Counted from the first letter of the stretch, positions 1-7,296 are shown. The stretch is DNA of 47,454 bases from an uncultured Ezakiella sp. (GCF_943913045.1 NZ_CALTVH010000011.1:1-47454), one strand, 5' to 3'. Numbers and translations: made by a program. Notes: generated by a model from the sequence alone, not told the origin.

Positions 1-22
1 TCTTAGATTAGTGCGTTCGATT

Positions 23-262
23 TTAGATTGTACAATTAGGTGTTGACAATCCACTATCCCTCTTGTAAAGTTCAAAAAACTCCCTAAAGCTCATCTCAAT
101 TGATTCAGAATGTTGATTTAAAAATTCTTGTTCCCATTTTAATGCTTCTTTTTTTGTTGAAAATCCACGTTTTTTCTTAGTTAATTTTTCTCCTTTCCAG
201 TTGGTGTAATTAAATTTACAAAACCAAGTCTTGTTCCCGCTTTCATCTCTAAATGCTGGCAC
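23..262 (-). pseudogene. Truncated tyrosine integrase (N-terminal part only)
   Basis: The 79-residue product starts at a GTG with an AAAGGAGG site just upstream. Its first ~55 residues (FRDESGNKTWFCKF, then KKKRGFSTKKEALKWEQEF) match the arm-DNA-binding domain of Tn916/phage-type tyrosine integrases. It then enters the start of the SAM-like core-binding domain (MSFREFFELYKRD) and stops after about ten unrelated residues. The family is normally 350-400 residues, so the catalytic domain with R-H-R-Y is absent. It lies one base after the excisionase-like gene, the usual xis-int order. I read it as a decayed integrase of an element adjacent to guaA. A frameshift continuing left of the window cannot be excluded because only 22 bases remain. 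Confidence 0.7.
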
Positions 263-263
263 T

Positions 264-458
264 CTAAACCTCCTTTGTATTTGTTGGTTTATAGCAATAC
301 TTTTCCATAAAGTATTCTCTATTTACCTTTCCTCTTTGCACACGATAGCCTAATTTAAGTAAGTCTTGATTCATATCGTTTATTATCTGATATGCTGTTG
401 TCCTACTTACATCAAGAAATTCTTGTACATCTTTTGCATTCATAAAAATACCTTTCAT
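264..458 (-). CDS. Excisionase-like / helix-turn-helix DNA-binding protein
   Basis: A 64-residue protein with a strong AAGGAGGA site before its ATG. Residues about 6-35 (MNAKDVQEFLDVSRTTAYQI) form a winged-helix/MerR-like HTH of the kind found in excisionases and small recombination-directionality factors. It sits directly before the integrase remnant and the integrase ribosome site lies inside its last codons, so the two were translationally coupled. Inferred role: directionality factor or regulator of the integrase. It looks intact although its partner is truncated. Confidence 0.65.
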   Translation of the reverse strand: MKGIFMNAKDVQEFLDVSRTTAYQIINDMNQDLLKLGYRVQRGKVNREYFMEKYCYKPTNTKEV

Positions 459-534
459 AATGTCCTCCTTTTATAGTTTGTAAGGTTCTACATCCTCAAA
501 AAAGGCGAGCATTAATTTATATGTCTTACAATTT

Positions 535-552
535 CCGTTCAATATCGAACGG
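535..552. promoter_or_regulatory. Palindromic operator candidate
   Basis: CCGTTC and GAACGG form a perfect inverted repeat with a 6-base spacer in the divergent region between the xis-int pair and the XRE gene. Further GAAC/GTTC half-sites occur at 571-574, 581-584, 647-650 and 668-671. This is the expected layout for a repressor acting on a lysogeny-type switch; the binding protein is inferred to be the adjacent XRE protein. Confidence 0.5.
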
Positions 553-561
553 TATGTATAT

Positions 562-590
562 ATAATAACAGTTCATATTTGTTCTGTCAA
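562..590 (-). promoter_or_regulatory. Promoter of the xis-int pair
   Basis: On the minus strand TTGACA (585-590) is separated by exactly 17 bases from TATTAT (562-567). Two GAAC half-sites spaced 10 bases apart fill the spacer, so a bound repressor would block RNA polymerase directly. Confidence 0.7.
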
Positions 591-657
591 GTTTTTTCTA
601 TTTATTTTTTTCTAAAAAATTCAGATACTTGCAAATATTTACAACAGAACAGTTTTG

Positions 658-686
658 TTGAGCTTTTGTTCGTTTTGTGATAAAAT
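658..686 (+). promoter_or_regulatory. Promoter of the XRE repressor
   Basis: TTGAGC (658-663), a 17-base spacer and TAAAAT (681-686) preceded by TGA, an extended -10. GAAC/GTTC half-sites at 647-650 and 668-671 flank and enter it, compatible with autoregulation. Confidence 0.6.
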
Positions 687-720
687 ATTTATAGTTATTG
701 TGAAATAAGGAGGAGTTAGT

Positions 721-1164
721 TTGATTTCTGGAGAAAAATTAAAAAAGTTAAGACTTATGCGAAACTTAACTCAAAAAGAACTTGCCATTAAGTCTGGTTT
801 GACAGATGCTGCCATAAGAAATTACGAGCTTGGAAATAGATCTCCAAGTAAAGAACAATTACAAAAAATATCTGAAGCACTTGATTGTGATATATCAGCA
901 TTAATTAATCATGAACCTAATTCTATTTTTGAAATAATGCATATAATATTTGATTATGAAAAAGACATGAAGTTTAGACCCTTAGCAGACGATGGAGAAA
1001 TTACAGGGCTCTTATCAAATGATGTAGACTTCAATAATTTTCTTATAGAATGGAATGATATGAGAAAAAAGCATTACAACGATGAAATAACAGACGAAGA
1101 ATTAGAAGATTGGAAACTGTCGTTTCCTAAGAAATCAAGATTTTTGAAGAGAAGTAAAGAATAA
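721..1164 (+). CDS. XRE-family transcriptional regulator
   Basis: A 147-residue protein starting at TTG; the choice rests on the strong AAGGAGGAG site 6 bases upstream. Residues 1-60 form a Cro/CI-type HTH (GEKLKKLRLMRNLTQKELA, then SGLTDAAIRNYELGNRSP). The C-terminal ~85 residues are acidic and resemble no catalytic domain I know. It is divergent from xis-int, across a region with repeated GAAC half-sites. Inferred role: repressor keeping the element quiescent. Confidence 0.8.
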   Translation: MISGEKLKKLRLMRNLTQKELAIKSGLTDAAIRNYELGNRSPSKEQLQKISEALDCDISALINHEPNSIFEIMHIIFDYEKDMKFRPLADDGEITGLLSNDVDFNNFLIEWNDMRKKHYNDEITDEELEDWKLSFPKKSRFLKRSKE

Positions 1165-1245
1165 TACAAATGAATAGAAGATTATTATTCAGTAAGCTGG
1201 AATTTAGAGGAGACAACATATCTTATAATTAAGGAGGATTTTAAT

Positions 1246-1443
1246 ATGAAAAACGATAAAGATAAGGATAACAAGATTGGAAACAGTATTGCAATGGGTT
1301 CATCTCTTGGATTGGCACTTGGAGCTGCAATAGGTGCAGCAACACACAATATCGGATTATGGATGCCAATCGGAATGTGTATAGGTATGGGTGTTGGGGC
1401 AGCAGTTGGAAGTAGTAATAAAAACAACGACGACAAGAAATAG
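1246..1443 (+). CDS. Small glycine-zipper membrane protein
   Basis: A 65-residue protein after a good AAGGAGGA site. The charged N-terminus (KNDKDKDNK) is followed by two Gly/Ala-rich segments (SLGLALGAAIGAAT and IGMCIGMGVGAAVG) with GxxxG spacing, then a charged tail. Such small glycine-zipper proteins are common cargo or housekeeping proteins of unknown function in Bacillota. It is 81 bases downstream of the XRE gene in the same direction and is followed by a terminator. Confidence 0.6.
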   Translation: MKNDKDKDNKIGNSIAMGSSLGLALGAAIGAATHNIGLWMPIGMCIGMGVGAAVGSSNKNNDDKK

Positions 1444-1506
1444 CCTTATGAATCCCCATTTGCTCAATTTTCACTTAACAATATATGTTTTGAATTACAC
1501 ACAAAA

Positions 1507-1540
1507 AGACCGTAACGATTTAACTACGGTCTAATTTTTT
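1507..1540. terminator. Bidirectional terminator
   Basis: Stem AGACCGTA (1507-1514) pairs with TACGGTCT (1525-1532) across a 10-base loop. A T-rich tract follows on plus and an A-tract precedes it, so it can end the 1246 gene and also read-through from guaA. The rest of 1444-1670 holds no convincing gene. Confidence 0.75.
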
Positions 1541-1670
1541 GTCCAAATGTAAACCACTTGGAACTATTATTTAGTTTATTCTTTTTAGCTTCCAGTACCA
1601 TTTGAGTACCAGTAGTCATTTTTCATTCTCTATATAGCTTGTAATTAAGCTATTTTAGAAAATTTTGCGA

Positions 1671-3200
1671 TTATTCCCATTCAATAGTTCCCGGCGGTTT
1701 ACTGGTTATATCATACACCACCCTATTTACCTCTGGCACGCCATTTATAATTCTTCTTTGCGCTTCTTGCAAGAATTCGTAGGAGAAGTTATAGCTTTCG
1801 GCGGTCATGGCATCGACTGAGTTGACTGCTCTGAGGGCGACCATGTATGAGTAGGTCCTTTTGTCTCCTTGGACTCCAACGGTTTTTATGTCTGGCAGGA
1901 CTGCAAAGGCTTGCCAGATTTTTTCGTAGAGGCCTTGTTCACGGAGCATGGTGATATAGATGTTGTCGACCCTTCTTAAAATATCCAGGCGTTCTTCGGT
2001 GATTTCGCCGATGATTCTGATAGCGAGTCCTGGTCCTGGGAAGGGGTGACGGTCGACCATGTGCTTGGGGAGGCCAAGTTTATAACCGATTTCTCTGACT
2101 TCGTCTTTGAATAAGTCTCTAAGTGGCTCGATGATTTCAAAGTCCACGTCTTCAGGTAGGCCGCCAACGTTGTGGTGGGACTTGATGACGTCTTCTTTTT
2201 TGCTGCCGGATTCGACAACGTCAGGATAAATGGTTCCTTGGACTAGGAATTTTGCATCGCCTTCGTGTTTCTTGGCGTCTTCAAAGACCCTGATAAATTC
2301 TTCGCCGATGATTTTGCGTTTCTTTTCAGGTTCTGTAACGCCCTTGAGCTTATCGAGAAAGCGTTTTCTGGCGTCTATTTTTACAAATTTTACCTTGAAG
2401 TTTTCTGTAAAGACTTTTTCAACTTCTTCGGCTTCGTTCATGCGCAAAAATCCATGGTCAACAAAAATGCATGTGCACCTGTCGCCGATGGCGCGTTCCA
2501 TAATTGCTGCAGCTACTGATGAGTCAACGCCGCCTGATAGGCCGAGTATGGCACGTCCATTTGGCCCAACTTGGGCGCGTATTTTTTCTATTTCGCGGTC
2601 GATAATGTTATCGCTGTTCCAATCCGCCTTGAGTTTGGCGATTTCAAAGAGGAAGTTTTGGAAAATTTCCTTTTGGTGCTCGGTGTTGTTGACCTCTGGG
2701 TGGAATTGGGTTCCATAGAGTTTTTTATTTTTGTTTGCAATGGCAGCAGTCTTACATTGGGGTGTTGTTGCGATTACTTCAAAGCCCTCTGGAAGGTCAG
2801 AAATGTAATCTGTGTGGCTCATCCAAACTGTGCCCTTGGTGAGATTCTTGAATAAGTCATCGCCTGTAAAGTTCGCGTCGGCGTGGCCGTATTCACTCTT
2901 GTCCTTGTCAGCGTGCTCAACCTTGCCACCAAGTACATGAGCCATGAGCTGGGCCCCGTAGCAGATGCCAAGGATCGGAATCCCCGCGTCAAAGATCGCT
3001 TTGTCAATAGTCATAGCATTTTCAGCATAGACTGAGTCTGGGCCGCCAGTAAGTATAATTGCTGATGGTTTTTTTGCCAAAATTTCCTCCATGCTGGAAT
3101 CGCCTGGCATAATTTCACTGTATATGTTTAGATCGCGGACCCGCCTTGCTATTAATTGGCAATATTGGCCCTTAAAGTCTAATACGATTACCTTGTCCAT
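1671..3200 (-). CDS. guaA: GMP synthase (glutamine-hydrolysing)
   Basis: Converts XMP to GMP using glutamine and ATP. The 509-residue length is normal. A class I glutamine amidotransferase domain occupies residues 1-190, with nucleophile Cys80 in GICYGAQLM and the His/Glu pair in QFHPEV. The ATP-pyrophosphatase domain follows with P-loop LGLSGGVDSS. The C-terminal dimerisation domain contains HPFPGPGLA and ends in the typical PPGTIEWE. Start chosen at ATG 3200 behind AAAGGAGG. No second purine gene is adjacent. Its 3' end borders the integrative-element remnant, consistent with guaA being a known integration site. Confidence 0.97.
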   Translation of the reverse strand: MDKVIVLDFKGQYCQLIARRVRDLNIYSEIMPGDSSMEEILAKKPSAIILTGGPDSVYAENAMTIDKAIFDAGIPILGICYGAQLMAHVLGGKVEHADKDKSEYGHADANFTGDDLFKNLTKGTVWMSHTDYISDLPEGFEVIATTPQCKTAAIANKNKKLYGTQFHPEVNNTEHQKEIFQNFLFEIAKLKADWNSDNIIDREIEKIRAQVGPNGRAILGLSGGVDSSVAAAIMERAIGDRCTCIFVDHGFLRMNEAEEVEKVFTENFKVKFVKIDARKRFLDKLKGVTEPEKKRKIIGEEFIRVFEDAKKHEGDAKFLVQGTIYPDVVESGSKKEDVIKSHHNVGGLPEDVDFEIIEPLRDLFKDEVREIGYKLGLPKHMVDRHPFPGPGLAIRIIGEITEERLDILRRVDNIYITMLREQGLYEKIWQAFAVLPDIKTVGVQGDKRTYSYMVALRAVNSVDAMTAESYNFSYEFLQEAQRRIINGVPEVNRVVYDITSKPPGTIEWE

Positions 3201-3267
3201 TTTACCTCCTTTGTTTTTGTGAAATTTTTACTTGTTAAATCAATTTATACGTGTGCTCATAGAATAA

Positions 3268-3310
3268 AAATTTATGGCCGAAATAAATCGGCCGCTACCC
3301 GCTTACGCGA
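3268..3310 (-). repeat. H-family hairpin, copy H1
   Basis: On the minus strand GTAGCGG is followed by a stem GGCCGA/TCGGCC (3276-3293) closing a TTTATT loop, then an A/T tail. It matches copies near 4951, 5488, 7947, 14674 and 37678. Confidence 0.7.
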
Positions 3311-3324
3311 ATTTTTTATTCAAA

Positions 3325-3361
3325 ACAATGGCGGCAAATTCCGCCTCGTTCATTGCTTTTT
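3325..3361. terminator. Terminator-like hairpin after murC
   Basis: CAATGGCGG and CCGC...CATTG can pair, followed on plus by a run of seven T just next to the murC stop. On minus the flanking tract is weaker, so efficiency in the murC direction is uncertain. Confidence 0.4.
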
Positions 3362-4735
3362 TTACTTGTCTTCCAAATACATGTGGGCGAGTTTATTAAC
3401 ATCGCCTGCACCCATGGTTATAAATAAATCGCCAGCTTTTAGGGCGGTCTTTAAAAATTCCAGAGCAGTTTCAAAATCTGGATAGTACTTGCAGGATATT
3501 CCGCGTTCGTTCATTTTTTCTACTAAATCGCGAGAGTGAATGCCCAAATTATTGGTTTCACGTGCTGCAAATATATCTATAACTACGACTTCATCAGCCA
3601 GTTTAAAGGCGTCTGCAAAGCCGTTTAAAAGAATCTTGGTCCTAGTATAAGTGTGTGGTTGGAAGACGCAGAAAATTCTTTCCTTGTTCATATTTTTGAC
3701 GGCGTTTAGGCTGGCCATAATTTCCGTTGGATGATGGGCGTAGTCGTCCATAACTGTAACCCCATCTTTTTCGCCCAGCATTTCCAACCTTTGGTGGACT
3801 GGTTTGTAATGGTCAATTGCATCAACAATGGTCTCTATATCCAAGCCTGCGTCATAGGCTGTTGCAATAGCCGCCAAGGAGTTTAGAACATTGTGAACTC
3901 CCATTACGCTTGTGTTTACCTTGTAGGTCTTGCCCTCAAACTCCAAATCATAAGAGGCAAATCCCTCTCCATTATAAGTAATGTCCTTGGCCCTAAAATC
4001 AGCTGGTCTATGAATACCAAAGGTAATTAACTTGCCATCATGGGCTTGTCTAATGTTTTTTAAACTTGCCTCATCTCCGTTAATAATCAGATGGCTGCCT
4101 GGCTTTAGGCCCTTTATAAATTCAATAAAAGTCGACTCAATATGTTCAAGTGACTTGTAATAGTCCAAATGGTCCTCGTCAATATTTAAAACTACAGCCG
4201 TTGTAGGATGGTATTTTAAAATATTGCCCTTGTACTCGCAGGCCTCACAGAGCATTACATCGTGCTCGCCCACCAGGACATTGCCACCAATTGCATCCAG
4301 GTTTCCACCAAGCAAAATCGTTGGCTTAAAATCACTGTGCTTAAAAATTGTCGCAAGCATTGACGTGGTCGTGGTCTTGCCGTGAGTCCCTGTAATGGCG
4401 TAAGACTTTTGATACTGGGTCATCAGCTGGCCCAAAAAACTCGCCCTATCAACCATAGGTATGCCTGAATTTTTAGCTGCAATAAATTCCGGATTGTCAG
4501 TCGAAATCGCATCTGTATAAACAATTAAATCAGGCTTTAAAATATTTTTTGCATCTTGAGGCGCGCTAATCTTTGCCCCGTGGTCTATTAAATTTTGACA
4601 AATCGGAGTAATTATCCTGTCAGAACCGGAAACCCTATAGCCTCGGTCCAAAAGCACACGAGCCATAGAGCTCATGCCAATGCCTCCAATTCCAATAAAA
4701 TGTACTTCTTTAATATTATTAAAATCTATGTCCAT
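3362..4735 (-). CDS. murC: UDP-N-acetylmuramate--L-alanine ligase
   Basis: First amino-acid ligase of the peptidoglycan precursor pathway, adding L-Ala to UDP-MurNAc with ATP in the cytoplasm. The 457-residue length is normal. The N-terminal Rossmann domain carries HFIGIGGIGMSSMA. The central ATP-binding motif is ITGTHGKTTTTSML near residue 115. The C-terminal ligase domain has DDYAHHPTEI and FQPHTYTRT. It is transcribed from its own near-consensus promoter; guaA lies 161 bases downstream in the same direction. Confidence 0.96.
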   Translation of the reverse strand: MDIDFNNIKEVHFIGIGGIGMSSMARVLLDRGYRVSGSDRIITPICQNLIDHGAKISAPQDAKNILKPDLIVYTDAISTDNPEFIAAKNSGIPMVDRASFLGQLMTQYQKSYAITGTHGKTTTTSMLATIFKHSDFKPTILLGGNLDAIGGNVLVGEHDVMLCEACEYKGNILKYHPTTAVVLNIDEDHLDYYKSLEHIESTFIEFIKGLKPGSHLIINGDEASLKNIRQAHDGKLITFGIHRPADFRAKDITYNGEGFASYDLEFEGKTYKVNTSVMGVHNVLNSLAAIATAYDAGLDIETIVDAIDHYKPVHQRLEMLGEKDGVTVMDDYAHHPTEIMASLNAVKNMNKERIFCVFQPHTYTRTKILLNGFADAFKLADEVVVIDIFAARETNNLGIHSRDLVEKMNERGISCKYYPDFETALEFLKTALKAGDLFITMGAGDVNKLAHMYLEDK

Positions 4736-4771
4736 AAAAACCTCTTATATTACATTCATATTACATTGTTT

Positions 4772-4800
4772 ATTATACTATATTTACCCCCAAAATTCAA
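4772..4800 (-). promoter_or_regulatory. murC promoter
   Basis: On minus, TTGAAT (4795-4800), a 17-base spacer and TATAAT (4772-4777). It lies about 37 bases before the murC ATG. Confidence 0.75.
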
Positions 4801-4812
4801 TCTACCAAGTAA

Positions 4813-4837
4813 TTTGCTGTTAATTTCGCGATATTCT
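4813..4837 (+). repeat. 25-bp direct repeat, left copy
   Basis: A 25-base sequence beginning TTTGCTGTTAATTTC and ending GCGATATTCT is repeated identically at 6132-6156. The two copies bracket the repeat-rich intergenic region and the phosphodiesterase gene. Confidence 0.8.
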
Positions 4838-4900
4838 CGTGAAAAAATTTTTCAGTCCTCGATGTACGGTCTAGTACACCTGCGTCCTAAAAAATTTATT
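4838..4900. repeat. P-family repeat, partial copy E
   Basis: The central hairpin GATGTAC (4861-4867) / GTACACC (4874-4880), with loop GGTCTA, matches the centre of the larger palindromic P elements. Shorter A/T arms lie on both sides. Confidence 0.55.
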
Positions 4901-4904
4901 TCTC

Positions 4905-5070
4905 TTCGAAGCCCTAGCCCAAGAAACGAGCCTCGAAATTTTCATGTAGAGGCCGATTTATATCGGCCAAAAAATTTCGAAAAGGCGATGTTGATTGGCT
5001 AGCAGGTCTCGTGTCAGAGATTCCCAAGAAACAAACGCGGACGCGTGATGTTGATTGGTGAATCTTACGG
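4905..5070 (+). repeat. R2 repeat, copy 1 (interrupted)
   Basis: Closely matches 47031-47150 in the opposite orientation: TTCGAAGCCCTAGCCCAAG, then AAACGAGCC, then GGCTAGCAGGTCTCGTG, ending near TTACGG. Copy 1 is about 45 bases longer because a hairpin of the H family (4939-4977) sits inside it. GATGTTGATTGG occurs twice within this copy, near 4987 and 5047. No coding potential. Confidence 0.75.
4939..4977 (+). mobile_element. H-family hairpin H2 inserted in R2
   Basis: The hairpin GGCCGA (4951-4956), loop TTTATA, TCGGCC (4963-4968) with preceding GTAGAGG is absent from the other R2 copy. It is bracketed by CGAAA at 4934-4938 and 4978-4982, compatible with a 5-base target duplication. The outer sequences CGAAATTTT and AAAATTTCG are also inverted repeats, so the exact boundaries are ambiguous. 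It carries no gene. Confidence 0.55.
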
Positions 5071-5124
5071 CCCTCATCGAAATTTCCTAGCAAATTTAGA
5101 GTGACAAAAAAAGCAAGAGAAAAT

Positions 5125-5170
5125 AAGTCTCAAGCTACAAAATTCATCAATTTTCCCTCACAGATTGTAT
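5125..5170 (+). repeat. P-family half element
   Basis: AAGTCTCAAGCTACAAAA followed by TTCATCAATTTT and CCTCACA closely matches one arm of P copy C (complement of about 15976-16020). The other arm is missing. Confidence 0.6.
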
Positions 5171-5205
5171 GTAGAATGGTATAAAGAACAAATCTTTTGT
5201 TGCGA

Positions 5206-5280
5206 TGTAGACTTACCACACCTCATTCGCAAAATTTCTGTACTGCGCCTTTCTCATCAAATTTTCCAGCGAAATTTATG
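5206..5280 (+). repeat. P-family half element
   Basis: GCGATGTAG, CACACCTCATTCGC, AAAATTTCTGTACT and a terminal arm TCATCAAATTTTCC match the right half of P copies A and B. The central stem is degenerate here. Confidence 0.55.
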
Positions 5281-5311
5281 TGAATAAATAAAGAGAATAG
5301 AATTTTAACTG

Positions 5312-5392
5312 CGGCGTGGGTTTTACGATTCCTCATTCGCAAAATTTCTGCACTTCGCGTTTTTCATCGAATTTCCCTCACAAATTATATTT
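5312..5392 (+). repeat. P-family half element
   Basis: CCTCATTCGCAAAATTTCTG, CACTTCGCG and CCCTCACAAATT match the right half of P copies A and B. A further fragment (CTCATCAAATTTTCCAGC) lies at about 5426-5445. Confidence 0.6.
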
Positions 5393-5471
5393 AAAAATAT
5401 AAAGAGATTTTATATTAATAATCTCATCAAATTTTCCAGCAAAATTTGGCGAGAGAAAAAATAAAAAATAA

Positions 5472-5516
5472 CGCGAAGCGTTGTAGCGGCTGGTTTATTC
5501 CAGCCATATTTTTTTA
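5472..5516 (+). repeat. H-family hairpin, copy H3
   Basis: GTAGCGG precedes the stem GGCTGG (5488-5493) / CCAGCC (5500-5505) with loop TTTATT, followed by ATATTTTTTTAG, a terminator-like T tract. The stem sequence differs from H1 and H2 but stays paired. Confidence 0.7.
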
Positions 5517-5546
5517 GTTTTCCTCAATCTACAAAAATTTATCAAT

Positions 5547-5575
5547 TTTATTTTTTTCATATATTATAGTATAAT
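5547..5575 (+). promoter_or_regulatory. Promoter of the YfcE-like gene
   Basis: TATAAT at 5570-5575; the -35 (TTTATT, 5547-5552) is weak with a 17-base spacer. It lies 27 bases before the start codon. Confidence 0.5.
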
Positions 5576-5602
5576 GTTAGAAAAGGAAGGCGGGGAAACA
5601 AA

Positions 5603-6127
5603 ATGCGGATTGGAATTTTAAGTGACACCCACGGGTCATACGATGATTTTATGAAGGCTTTGGGGATGATGGGTCAAGTTGATTGCTACATTCACTTGGG
5701 CGATGTCCTCTACCACGGTCCCAGAAATGACCTGCCTGGAAAATACGACCCCAGGCGTTTGGCTGAGCAGATTAAAAATATGGACAATATTTATTTTGTC
5801 AAAGGCAATTGCGATTCTGAGGTTGATGAGATGGTCACAGACAAAAACATCCACGAAAATTATCTGATCAAGGATTTTGGCGACGTGAGAATTTTTGCAA
5901 CCCACGGCCACAGGGAATCTGAAGAGGATCGGATCCAAATGGCTGAGGCCAAGTTTTGTGATTTTTTAATCACTGGCCACACCCACATCAAGGTCAATAA
6001 AAAGACTGACACAGTCCACATCTTAAACCCCGGCTCTACTACCATACCAAAAGATGGAAGTCACTCGTGCATGGTGATCAATTGCCAGGATTGTGACGAT
6101 TATAATATAGAAATTTACGAATGGTGA
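5603..6127 (+). CDS. YfcE/MJ0936-type metallophosphodiesterase
   Basis: A 174-residue protein, full length for the family. It carries the dimetal motifs in order: GILSDTHG (D-x-H), HLGDVLYHGP (GD), VKGNCDSE (GNxD/E-type), FATHGHR and ITGHTHIK (GHxH). Family members hydrolyse phosphodiesters such as bis-pNPP; the physiological substrate is unknown. It ends in TGA and is preceded by AGGAAGG. It stands alone between repeats, with a copy of the 25-base repeat a few bases after its stop. Confidence 0.88.
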   Translation: MRIGILSDTHGSYDDFMKALGMMGQVDCYIHLGDVLYHGPRNDLPGKYDPRRLAEQIKNMDNIYFVKGNCDSEVDEMVTDKNIHENYLIKDFGDVRIFATHGHRESEEDRIQMAEAKFCDFLITGHTHIKVNKKTDTVHILNPGSTTIPKDGSHSCMVINCQDCDDYNIEIYEW

Positions 6128-6131
6128 GTTT

Positions 6132-6156
6132 TTTGCTGTTAATTTCGCGATATTCT
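6132..6156 (+). repeat. 25-bp direct repeat, right copy
   Basis: Identical to 4813-4837; starts four bases after the stop codon of the phosphodiesterase gene. Confidence 0.8.
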
Positions 6157-6231
6157 TTATTGACCTCTTGGGCAGGGCTGCAAGATAGACGCTACATTAG
6201 CGATTGCAAATATTTATAGAAAAGCTCTTCA

Positions 6232-6259
6232 TTGATAATTTTACTCAAAGATGATAAAA
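6232..6259 (+). promoter_or_regulatory. Promoter of the flippase-like gene
   Basis: TTGATA (6232-6237), 16-base spacer and TAAAAT (6254-6259) with a TGA extension. A start point about 7 bases downstream would leave only around five bases before the ATG at 6271. Confidence 0.55.
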
Positions 6260-6270
6260 TATACTTACTT

Positions 6271-7296
6271 ATGGGAAAGAAATATTTAATTGGAATCATT
6301 TTAATAACGCTGGCCCTCCTCTTGGTGGGAATATTTTATGCAGACGGAGTTAACTCGCTCAAGCTCGCCATCAAAAACCTGGAGCCACGCTATATATTTT
6401 TAATATTGGGACTCATGCTGGTCTATTGGATTAGCCAGGCTATAATCATTATGCAGCTAGCCCACAACCAAGGCCAATCTATGGGCCTATACGCTGCCTT
6501 CAAGACTTACATGATAGGAGAATTTTTTTCTGCCATCACCCCATTTTCATCAGGTGGTCAACCCATGCAAGTCTTTTATATGTCAGGCATTGGCATCCCA
6601 ACTGGTGTATCCACATCTATTTTGGGAGTCCAGCTTTTCTTTTACACCGTAGCCAGACTTTTAATTACCTTTGCCCTTAGCATCTACCACGGCGACTTTT
6701 TTTACGCCAGGGGCTATGTATTTACCTACATGCTGGTAGTGGGCCTAGTCGTCGGTGTGGCCATGGTTGTCTTTATGGTACTGGCCGCCTACAAGCCAGA
6801 TTTTGTTAAAAAAATCGTTTTGGGATTTTATAATATTTTACTAAAAATAAAATTCTTAAAACTCAAAGAAGAGTTTATTGAAAAAATCGAAAAAGAAATT
6901 GAAAACTTTAACCTGGGCCTCAAGACCTTTAGGGGCCAAAGCCTAGTCTTTTATCTGCTGATGATCGTGGAAAATATAATCGGATATTTAATTTTTTATG
7001 CAGTAACCTATTATATATTTGTATCCTACGGGGTCAGACCACCAAGCGTATCGCTCACCTTTGCCATATGCGCAGCCGTCCAAATATCCAGTGGCTACAT
7101 CCCAATCCCAGGAGCCAGCCTTGGAGCAGAGGGCATGTTCTATCTCATGTTTTCCTCCATCCTACCCGAAGGTGCACCAATATTTTTGGTCCTCCTAACC
7201 TGGAGACTAGCCACTTATTATGTAAAAATTCTCTTGACCTTCCCCTTCACCATTAAATTAAAAGAAGAGAAACAGTTGAAAAATAATAAATTATAG
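6271..7296 (+). CDS. Flippase-like / lysylphosphatidylglycerol-synthase TM-domain protein
   Basis: A 341-residue integral membrane protein with about eight hydrophobic segments. It has the signatures of the UPF0104/LPG_synthase_TM family: GEFFSAITPFSSGGQPMQ and GYIPIPGASLGAEG. Members move or modify lipid-linked or aminoacylated lipids; the soluble aminoacyl-transferase domain of MprF is absent, so only the membrane part is present. I chose ATG 6271 because the upstream in-frame TTG at 6232 coincides with the -35 element. No clear ribosome site precedes it. The spoVG promoter lies inside its last codons. Confidence 0.8.
   Translation: MGKKYLIGIILITLALLLVGIFYADGVNSLKLAIKNLEPRYIFLILGLMLVYWISQAIIIMQLAHNQGQSMGLYAAFKTYMIGEFFSAITPFSSGGQPMQVFYMSGIGIPTGVSTSILGVQLFFYTVARLLITFALSIYHGDFFYARGYVFTYMLVVGLVVGVAMVVFMVLAAYKPDFVKKIVLGFYNILLKIKFLKLKEEFIEKIEKEIENFNLGLKTFRGQSLVFYLLMIVENIIGYLIFYAVTYYIFVSYGVRPPSVSLTFAICAAVQISSGYIPIPGASLGAEGMFYLMFSSILPEGAPIFLVLLTWRLATYYVKILLTFPFTIKLKEEKQLKNNKL

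Noticed and set aside
1524..1619. Minus-strand 31-codon frame (MTTGTQMVLEAKK start) ending in the terminator
   Set aside because: No ribosome site, very short, and it reads into the terminator stem; more likely the att-region repeat than a gene.
2230..2718. 162-codon frame antisense to guaA
   Set aside because: A shadow of the guaA coding strand; no ribosome site or promoter.
4801..5546. CRISPR array
   Set aside because: Repeats are of several unrelated kinds, irregularly spaced and not separated by uniform spacers.
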